From contig CM068549.1 of the NCBI GenBank assembly GCA_035048495.1, positions 5,935,822-5,999,821 of the forward strand: DNA of 64,000 nt. The letters are read 5' to 3'. Below, in pieces: positions 12,069 to 21,472 of the stretch (positions are counted from its first letter, which is position 1; each line of letters starts with the position of its first letter). The notes under the pieces were generated by a model. It did no database searches. It was not told the origin of the DNA and saw nothing but the letters and a program-made list of their open reading frames with translations. This DNA comes from Euptelea pleiosperma (lineage: Eukaryota; Streptophyta; Magnoliopsida; Ranunculales; Eupteleaceae). The position numbers and the translations under genes are program-made.

Positions 12069-14388
12069 TGATATTCGCTCAAAAGTGCTTATTTTAAGCA
12101 CTTATCCTATTAGCGTTATCGCACTTTCCTACGTAAAACTGCTCTAATTATCCACTTTTCTACGTAAGAGTCTATCTCATTGCGTAGAACACATTTTTCT
12201 GGACGAAATGGTATATTTGCATGCATTAAACACATTTTCGGAAGTCTAGATATGAAGTCATTCTGATAGAGTCTCATTACGCGCTTCTTCTGTCGCAGGA
12301 AACCCCGATGGGACGATTCTCGAGACTTGTGGGCCCAAATCGATCATGAAAGCCCATTATCAAAGCTTAAAGAGCCCACATGATATGACTAGAAGATATG
12401 GGCCAAATATGGGCTGAATAAGAGGACCAAAAAGCCGGCCCAAAGAACGAAGAGAGTAGGAGAGCCAATGACCAAGAGACGGACCAAAGCGTTTAAAGCC
12501 ACATGAGTCAGCAAAGAATGATAGTCGACTCTACTGGAGAAGCGTGATGATGGTCACAGTGAAGACCAGGGTTCCAGACCCTCCGCCAGTGCTTTTTTCC
12601 ATTTTTTTGATACTTTTTCTCTCATCTCTTCTTATTCTCTCTCTCTCTTCATCTCTCGATCCTCGAATCTACTGACCTAACCCCAGAACTCCTACCCATC
12701 GGCTCTATCTCATCTCCCTTAGCTTTCTGACCATTGGATCTTCCATCGGACCGTTGGATCTTCAATCGGACCGTTGGATCTCTCTAGATCTGTCGATCTA
12801 CCAATCTGAGCCCCAATCAAGTCACCATCCATCTGATCGCCATCAAACTGTCTGTCACATCATCTTGTGAGATTATGGACATCATCAATCCATACGGGCC
12901 ATTAGCCGGGCCCATCTTCATCGACCCACTGTCCGACCAGTTAGTGGACCCCGCGAATTTCAAAATAATTTTAATTAAATGGGGGGTCCACTAATTGGGG
13001 AGATTCCCCATAGAAAAGTAGGTTTTTACTTAAAAAAAAAAATATTTTTCTTATTTTTTTATTTTCAAAAATCCCCTATTTCCATTAATGGAAATAGGGA
13101 AGCTTTAAAAGGAGAAGGATAGGGGTTCGTTCGAACCCTAATCCCTCTCCCCTCTTCTCCTCTCCTTCCCCTAATCTTCTGCCCACGTTTTCGCCTTCTT
13201 CTTTTTTCTCTTTTCTTCTTTTTTCTTCTTCTTCCTCCTCCATCTTCGCCGGAGTTGCAGGCAGCAACTCCGGCCATCTGGTCCTCGTTCTCCTCCTCCT
13301 CCTCCTTCTTCTTCTTCTTCTTCTTCTTCTTCTTCTTCTTCTTCTTCTTCTCATTTTTTTTTATTTTTTATTTTCGTTTTTCCATTTTCTACCGGAGTTG
13401 CAGCCTGCAACTCCGGCCGGCAGCGTCCTCCACGACATCTACTAAGACCTGCAACACGGAGTTGCAGGTCTGACCTTGCCATCCTCTTACAACGGAGCAG
13501 CAGCCTCCACTACGCCCCCACGTTTGGCTGATAGCCGCTACCCACTCCAAACCCGTGGATCACAGCCCCTTTTCCCTTCTCTCCTCTACTCTTCTCCACT
13601 GCTCCCTCTCCAAGAAACCCACTCATCACCGTTTCTTTAAAAGAAACCAAAAGAAACAAGGGAGAAGAGGAAACAATTGCTGCCAATCTGCACGGCCTGC
13701 AAGCTGCACGGCCTGCTACTCCTTGCAAGCCGTGATCCTTGTGCCACGCTGCCACCACCATCTGACCCACCACCGGCTTCATCATCCTCCTTGCAGCTGC
13801 CACTATGCCGCCTCCATCAACTGTTGCACACCAACGATCAGCTCTCCTCCTATGCCACCTCCATCCACTGTTGCACACCAAGCTGCACTACTCCTTTAAC
13901 TGGTCAACCATCTTCTCCAGCCTATGCTCTCATCTCAGAACGCACCATGCATTTCACCTCCACCCGCACCAGCGTCTTCTCCTCATTGGTAGTTTAATTT
14001 TACTTGTTTTTCTAGTTTTAATTCAAGATTTGTTTTCTAGATTAGTGTTTACTTTTGTTTAATTAATTTTTGTAAATCACTTTTGATCCATTAATTAAGT
14101 TAGTTTAATGCTCTTTATTTGTTTCAATTAATGCCATTTAGTCCATTATGATTTCAATCAAAAAGAAAAAAATACTCACCCCTCCATCAACATTGAGCAG
14201 CATTTTCTAATAAAAAAAATCATCATTTCATGTTCCTTACTGCGTATTCTCTAAATCCCGAGTGCGGATCGACATCCGACACGAATCCCTATACAAAATC
14301 TTTGAATTTTACAGGATAATCGGATCAATTACAAATGTGTTGAAGTTAGGGTTTCCGTAACCAACGACGCGGAAAAACCCTACTTTCA
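12069..14388 (+). repeat. Solo LTR S1 (2320 bp) inserted in LTR Y
   Basis: Starts TGATATTCGC, ends CCTACTTTCA and is flanked by cgggc at 12064-12068 and 14389-14393, a perfect 5-bp target duplication. There is no internal domain, so it arose by LTR-LTR recombination. It contains a tRNA-like module (12524-12596), a perfect 26-bp palindrome (13074-13099) 4 bp before TTTAAAA, a TTC array (13304-13351) and two CCGGAGTTGC hairpins (13249-13273, 13392-13416). Confidence 0.92.
13074..13110 (+). promoter_or_regulatory. S1 core promoter: perfect palindrome plus TATA-like box
   Basis: CCCTATTTCCATT is followed at once by its exact complement, a 26-bp perfect palindrome ending at 13099. TTTAAAA follows at 13104-13110. 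The same order is found in the E1 LTR and the E2 3' LTR. It probably marks the start site of LTR transcription. Confidence 0.6.
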
Positions 14389-16455
14389 CGGGCCCATCAT
14401 CATCAACCCGTGGCCCGACCATTTAGTGGACCTCGTGATTTTCAAATACTTTAAATTAATTATTTTTAAATAAAAAAAGGGGGTCCACTAAATGGGGAAA
14501 TTCTCCAAAGAAAAGTAAGGTTTTACTTAAAAAAAAATATATATATATTTTTTTATTTCAAAAATAGCTATTTTTCATTAATGGAAGGTTATAAAAGAGG
14601 GGGAGCTCGGGGGGAACCCTAATCCCCTTTCCCCCTCTCTTCCTCTCCTTTTCCCCTTTCTCCCTTCTCCTTCTTGAGCTCTGCCCCTTCTTCTCCGGCG
14701 ATCGGATTGCCAGCCAACTGGTGGGCATCTTCTCCTTCTTCTTCTTCTTCTTCTTCTTCTTCTTCTTCTTCTCCTTCTTCTTAGTCTTCTCCTTGCAGGT
14801 TCCCTCTCCTTCAGCAACCCGCACCCCTACTAAGCACCACCCCAACGACCATCTCGCCATTAAAACCGGCGAGCTTCTTCCCACCTTCACCACCGTCTTC
14901 TTCTTCTTCATGGGCTGGCCGTCCTCCACCACTGGCTTGGCCAGCAACACGTTGCTGCCATTGCTGCTGCATCATGCGCTCCTCCTAACCAGACCAGCAG
15001 CGTCTTCTTCCTCGTAGCCAACCACCGCCTCCATAGGTGCTGGACCTTCAGCCACCGTCTTCTCCACGATCTCAAGGGCGCACCCCCACCTGCAACACCG
15101 TGGTTGCTGCCTCCAACCCCTTACAGGTATGTTCTTCTTCTTCTTCTTCTTCTTCTTCTGCTCCCCTTCTTCTTCTTCTTTTATCTCTTCTGAGTTCTGA
15201 CCAGAGTTGCTGCAACTTCGGCCGGTTGAACCAGGCCTGTAGATTTAGGCTGTCCACTCCCCATTCTCCTTATCTTCTCCTTCTTATTCTCTTCTTAAAT
15301 CCCATCCGCCCCTCCCATCTTCTTCACGTTGTTGGCCAACAAACGGCCTGCAATGGCAATCTCTGTGCTGCTGGCCAGACCTGCAACTCCGGCCAGCTCT
15401 CCATTAGCGCCACCCCTTCTCTTTCCTCACAAGCCCAGCATTCCTTCCTTCATCATCAACCTTTCAATCCATCTCTTCTTACCGTCTTGTCCTCTCCACG
15501 TTGTTGTAACTCCACAATTGGAGCAACACTTGCAGCTACACCACCTTCAACCACCGTCATCTCCTTCAAGACGACCTGCTCCTCCCTTGACTGCTATCTC
15601 CCTTCTTCCCCACAGTCTGCAGGCACAAGGAAGTGCTTCCCCTTGCTGTTCCTCCTCTATTGGACCACCCCCTACTCACCACCAAGCCTCCACAATATTC
15701 ACGGCCTGCAACAACACAAGAGGTGTGCCTCCTCTTCTTGACCGGATGGGATCCAACCACGTCCAAGTTACAGGGTGTGCACCTCCTTGTGCGCACCATG
15801 ACAGCAAGGTTGTTCTCATTCAACCGCCATGTTTGCACCATTGATCCCCTCTCAAACTTGGGCAGTGGGTTCACAAACCGACGGGCTTATTCCTCCCATA
15901 TTCTTCAAGGTAATTCCTCTAGTTCTTGCCCATCCATCTCTCTCCATCCTTCCCTCTCATCTACCACATTCTTCTTCTTTTTAAAGTTTTCTCTCTTCTT
16001 TTCTCTTTCTCTCTCTTGATCTATTCCACTTTCTCTCTCTTAACCTTCTCTCTCTAGGTTTCTTTTCTTCTCTCTCTAGATTTTTCTCTCTTCTTTCTCT
16101 CTCTATCTATCTCATTTACTACTTTCTAATTAGATGTTATTCTACTTTTGTTAAGCAAACAGTTGATGTGATTCCCTTACTTTGAATTAATGTGTGTTAA
16201 TGTTGATTAGTTGTTAATGATATCGCTCAAATGGATGTTTTAAAGCTACTCTACCACTCTCACCTCCCCATGAATTCTGGCAATTTTTTGATTATTTTAT
16301 GTTCTTATTCACGCTAATCCGACTAATCCCGAGTGCGGATCGACATCCGACACGAATCCCTATACAAAAATTCATATTTTGTAGGATTAAAATTCAGATC
16401 AAATTACAAATGTGTTGAGATTAGGGTTTCCGTAAACAACGACGCGGAAATTTCA

Positions 16456-17054
16456 AGCTCATTCAAGCTTCCCTTAGTATTATAATGGTTGCATAGAGCC
16501 AATCTCAGTCCATTCCCCAAAATCAACCTTCCATTCCCCCATATCAACCTTCTAGTATTCCTCAACCAAATATCTCTAACCCAGCTATTCTTCAACCCAC
16601 CATTTCTAATCCTCTCTTTCACATGCCCAACAACTTACCATTCACAATCCTCTTGCACCAACCATTCCTCAAACTAATCTTCACACTACATGTGTTCCAA
16701 CTCCAATTTTTACTTTTTCATCAATGCCCACAGTTGCACCCTGTCCTACCCTACAACCAGCTACCAGACTTCCACTCTACCACCCATCTCCTTCTTATTT
16801 TAAAAATGTTGATCATTATGAAGAGGAGGGGAGACAAAATCATAGTAGCCATAACCATCCTATCCATACACTTTCAAATACTCTACAGATCCTCATAAAG
16901 AGAGGTTTGAAAATATGGAAGTAGAATCAAGAAGCTGAAAGGAACTCACAATTTGAGGGTCACAGATTTTAATGAACTATGTTTGTATCCTGATGCAGAA
17001 GTACCTGAAAAGTTCAAGATGCCTGAGTTCACTAAGTATGATGGAAGAGGATGT
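16456..17054 (+). pseudogene. Element A gag, N-terminal fragment
   Basis: The left part (16500-16680) reads as a Gln/Pro/Ser-rich stretch with repeated IPQP-like motifs, then shifts frame. At 16935-17054 a clean segment encodes KKLKGTHNLRVTDFNELC, then PEKFKMPEFTKYDGRG. The P-x-F-x-KYDGRGCP motif is the start of the Tat-type gag capsid domain. The reading frame is cut at 17054 by LTR B and resumes at 27127. Stops and at least two frameshifts make it non-functional. Its upstream part is missing or lies left of the LTR Y insertion. Confidence 0.75.
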
Positions 17055-17398
17055 TGAAAGTAGGGTTTTTCTGTGTCGTCAATTCGGAAACCCTAACTTC
17101 AACAATATTTGTAAAATCCAATTATCTACAAAATATAATTTGTATAGCAGTATGTGTCGGATGTCGATCCACACTCGGTGTGAGTTAGCGCAATAAGGAA
17201 TTAAAACTGACAAATAATATACATAGAGAAATGAAAATGGTGGAACAGATGAGAAGGGCGAGTCGATTTAAAAACAACATTCATTTGAGATTCAGAATAC
17301 CAAAATATCAAAATCAACTTCATTAATCATCAAAGAGTGCGTACATAAATCAAAATAATAGAAATAAAGAAAGCATGTAAAGGGTTGAGAGATGAAGA

Positions 17399-17602
17399 GG
17401 TAAGGGAAAGAAACGTCCATTGAAATCTCAGAGCTAAGGGCGCTACCGATCAAGAAGAGGATCGTCCAAGACTTCGATGAATGCTTCAATTAAGAGAAGG
17501 GGTAAGGGAAAGAAACGTCCATTGAGATCTTGGAGCTAAGGGCGCTACCGATCAAGAAGATGATCATCCAAGACTTCGATGAATGCTTCAATCAAGAGAA
17601 GG
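17399..17602. repeat. 102-bp tandem duplication within LTR B
   Basis: Two copies starting GGTAAGGGAAAGAAACGTCC at 17399 and 17501 differ at about eight positions. Nothing like it is seen in the other LTRs, so it is a private duplication. Confidence 0.9.
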
Positions 17603-18087
17603 GTTTTGACAGAGAAGCATCCCATGACCTTTGTTGCCTTTTCGCTAAAAAGTGTTTATTTTAAGTAATTATCCCTTTAGTGTTATCGCACTCTCCTACG
17701 TAAAATTGCTCTATTTATCTACTTTTCTACGTAAGAGTCTCTTTTGTTGTGTAGAACACACTTTTCTAGACGAAATGGTATATTTGCATGCATTAAACAC
17801 ATTTTCGAAAGTTTATATATAAAGTCGTTTTGATTTAGTCTCATTACGCGCTTTTTCTATCGCAAGAAACATCGATTGGATGATTCTTGAGACTTGCGGG
17901 CCTAGATCGATCATGAAAGCCCATTATCAAAGCTTAAAGAGCCCACAGGCTATGACTAGAGGATATGGGCCAAATACGGGCTGAAAAAGATGACCGAAGA
18001 GCCGGCCCAAAGAACGAAGAGAGTGGGAGAGCCAATGACCAAGAGAAGGACCAAAGCGTTTAAAGCCGCATGAATCGACAAGGAATG

Positions 18088-18163
18088 ATGGTCTGCTCTA
18101 CTGGTGAAGCGTGAGGAGTGACACAGTGAAGACCAGGGTTCTAGACCCTCTGTTAGTAATTTT
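18088..18163 (+). other. tRNA-like module in LTR Z
   Basis: CTGCTCTACTGGTGAAGCG resembles a pol III A box and D-arm. AGGG-TTCTAGA-CCCT 45 nt on is a T-arm with a 7-nt loop and B-box-like sequence. T-rich sequence follows. Confidence 0.5.
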
Positions 18164-20953
18164 TTCTCTTTTTTTAAGATATTTTCTCTCTCATCTCACC
18201 TAATTCTCTCTCCTCTCTCTAAATCCTAATTTTCTCTCTCCTAGCTCTAACCGACTCTCTCTCATTGACCTATCACCATTATCCATCAAATCCACCATTC
18301 GATCACCATCTGATCTATCCATTCTTTGCATCCGACCATCCGATCGTGCCACCGATCAGTCGATCATCCATCCTATCACCCACCCGATCTCCATTGTAAA
18401 ATCTCAATCCCTAGGGCGTGTTTGATTGTAGAGAAATGCCTCAAATGGTTGATTGTGGCTGAGAGCGCATAGCTCGATCTTCGAGGAAAGAAAAATGCAT
18501 TTTCCTTGATGGGTGTTTCACGAGAAAAATGTATTTTTCTCCCCCAGCGACCAAACGCATCTTAACCCACGGCCTCGCAAGAGGCCCACATCCATCTGGC
18601 CCATTGGCCCGCTTATCCTCGAGCCCATGGCCCACTATCCTACTCACCCACCTTCTGGCCCATGGCCGATGCACTTTGGGCCCACGATTTTTGGCATCAA
18701 TCCCAAGGCCCACGAGCCCGAGCCCGCAACTCACTAATCGGTCCTCAAAAATAAAAAATAAAAATAAAAAAAAGAAAAAAGAAAAAAAAAGTATTTTATG
18801 TAGAAACCATGAGTTTCCAAAAGAGAAACCCATGGTTTCTCTATTTGAAGAGATCCTTCTCTTCTCTTCTTCGGTTCCCCTCCCCCTTTCTCTTCTCTCC
18901 TCTTTCCTCTTTCTTCTTCTTTTTCTTCTTCTTCTTCTCCATTCCTTCCTCTCCGGCGAGCCACCACCGGATTGGTGCGCCGGCTTCACTATCCTTTTCT
19001 TTCTACCTTCTTCTTCTTCTTCTTCTTCTTCTTCTTCTTCTTCTTCTTTCTCCTTTCTTCTTTCTTCTTTCTTCTTCTTCTTCACTTCTGCTTCTTCTGC
19101 CCCCTCTCGCCTGCTACCTCTCACGCCTCCACCTCTCTAATCGTCGTTTCCACCATTATTGATGCTGTCAAACCCATAACTCCAGCGAGTTATCACCCTC
19201 TCCTGCTCTTAACTCTCTCTCTTTCACCATTACCAAGTCAGAACAGAAGAAGAAGAGAAGAGAAAAGAAGAAATAAAGCAAAAAAAAAAAAAAAAAGATT
19301 GCCGGAGTTGCAGGTTGCAACTCCGGCGAGCTCCATTAACGCCGATAGCCATTACCACCATCACCAAAACAAACTGGCTAATCCCCCTCCATTCTTCTCC
19401 TCTCTTTCCCCGAAAACTCCCCCCCACGTTTTCCCCTTCTTCTTCTCCTTCTTTCTCCTCTTTTCTTCTTCTTCTTCTTAATTCCAGCCGGAGTTGCAGA
19501 GCTCCGGCCGCCTCCTTCTTCTCTTCTTTTTCTTCTGCTTTCTTCTTCTTCTTCTCCTTCATCTAAAGCTCTCCCCCTCCATCTGTGCGCAGCAGAGCTT
19601 GCTGCCACGGGAGCACCGCTCCTTCACGTTTTGCCCACTGGAGTTGCAGCTTGCAACTCCGGTCACCACGTCACGACCGGACCTCTCTCCTTGGCTGCCC
19701 AAACATCTCCATTTTTTATTCTCAACAACCAACGGCCTGTAACAAAAGAAAATCTCAACAGCAGACAAACTGATATTCGCTCAAAAGTGCTTATTTTAAG
19801 CACTTATCCTGTTAGCGTATCGCACTCTCCTACGTAAAACTGCTCTAATTATCCACTTTTCTACGTAAGAGTCTATCTCATTGCGTAAAACACACTTTTC
19901 TGGACGAAATGGTATATTTGCATGCATTAAACACATTTTTAGAAGTTTAGATATTAAGCCGTTCTTATTAAGTCTCATTACGCGCTTCTTCTGTCGCAGG
20001 AAACCCTGATTGGATGATTCTCGAGACTTGTGGGCCCACATGGATCATGAAAGCCCATTATCAAAGCTTAAAGAGTCAACAGGCTATGTCTAGAAGATAT
20101 GAGCCTATTATGGGCTGAACAAGGGGATCGAAGAGCTGGCCCAAGGAACCACGAGAGCGGGAGAGCTGATAACCAAGAGAAGGAGCAAAAGCATTTAAAG
20201 CCACATCAAATGATGGCCTGCTCTACTGGCAAAGCTCAAGTGAAGAACAATGGAAAACCAGGGTTCATGACCCTCTGCCAATACTTTTTCTGATATTTTC
20301 TCTCTCATCTCTCCTTATTCTCTCTCTTCATTTCTCGGTCCTCGAATCTATTGACTTAACCCCAGAACTCCTGCTCATTGGCTCTGTCTCATCTCCCTTA
20401 GCTTTTTGACCATTGGATCTTCCATCGGGCCGTTGGATCTCTATAGATCGCCATCTGATCTATCAATTCTATGCATCCGACCATCCGATCGTGCTACCGA
20501 TCAGTCGATCATCCATCCTATCAACCACCCGATCTCCATTGTAAAATATCAGTCCCTAGGGCAGGTTTGATTGTAGAGAAATGCCTCAGATGATTGATTG
20601 TGGATGAGAGAGAGCAGAGCTCGATCTCCGAGGAAAGAAAAATGTATTTTTCTCCCCTGGCAACCAAACACACCCTGACCCGCAGCCTCGTAAGAGGTCC
20701 ACATCCATCGAGCCTAGTGGCCCACTATCCTACTCACCTACCTTCTGGCCCATGGCCGATGTACTCAGGGCCCACGTTTTTAGCGTTCCCATTTGGCCAA
20801 CCACTGGCCAACACATGGCATCATCTCTTGGCCTAGTGGCCAATCAATCTCATGGCCAAATGGCCCACGAGCCCGAGCCCAAGCCCGCAATCCACTTATC
20901 ATTTCTCAAAATAAAAAAAATAATAAAAATAAAAATAAAAAATTTCCTCTTTT

Positions 20954-21010
20954 AGAAACCGTGGGTTTCTAATAGAGAAACCCACGGTTTTGTTCCCTTC
21001 CCTTATAAAG
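20954..21010 (+). promoter_or_regulatory. S3 core promoter: inverted repeat plus TATA box
   Basis: AGAAACCGTGGGTTTCT and its near-perfect complement are separated by 4-6 bp. TTATAAAG follows at 21003. In LTR Z the equivalent arms (18802-18840) differ, including one A-T to G-C change matched on both sides. Confidence 0.6.
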
Positions 21011-21145
21011 AAGAACCCTAAGAGGCTTCTTGGCTCTCTTCCCCCTCCTCTTTCTTCCTTCTTCTTTTTATTCTTTCTCTTCTTCTCCACTGATCCGGCG
21101 AGTTACACCGGCGAGCCAACTCCGGCGACTGGTTTTCTTCTTCTT

Positions 21146-21177
<32 letters not shown>

Positions 21178-21444
21178 AGCAAGAACTACTGCCCTTCACC
21201 TCAGCAAAGACCACCGAAGTGCCTGCAGCAAACAAACGGTGCTGGTTCTCTCCACCGTTTGTTTCCTCTCCACACCATTAGCGCCGGTGAATACCTCACC
21301 TACACATCCCACTTGCTGCCTCTCCAACCTAGCCGTTGCAGTCCCCTCCATATGGTAGGTATTGCTCTCCTCTTCTCCAGTTCTTCTTCTTCTTCTCTCT
21401 TTCTTCTTCTTCCCTTATCTTCTTCTTCTTCTATTTTCTTCCTC

Positions 21445-21472
21445 ACCGGAGTTGCAGGTCTGCAACTCCGGT
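21445..21472. repeat. CGGAGTTGCAG hairpin, 13-bp arms
   Basis: ACCGGAGTTGCAG, a 2-nt centre, then the exact complement. This is one of the longest members of the dispersed LTR hairpin set. Confidence 0.9.

Larger units (their letters stand above)
11456..16455 (+). repeat. LTR Y, 5' truncated, split by solo LTR S1
   Basis: Segments 11456-12068 and 14394-16455 join into one LTR. The left part starts at the GAAACCCCGATGG block, which lies about 230 bp inside other LTRs, so the 5' end is lost. The left part carries the tRNA-like module (about 11680-11755). The right part carries a degenerate promoter palindrome with TTATAAAAG (about 14566-14600), TTC arrays (14734-14772, 15129-15160) and CT-rich tracts. 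The 3' end is GCGGAAATTTCA, lacking about eight bases of the usual end. The right flank is agctc. Confidence 0.8.

Noticed and set aside
15037..15844. Overlapping Ser/Leu/Pro/His-rich frames of 170-234 codons
   Set aside because: They lie in the CT-rich LTR Y. High C/T content suppresses stops on one strand; no conserved protein features.
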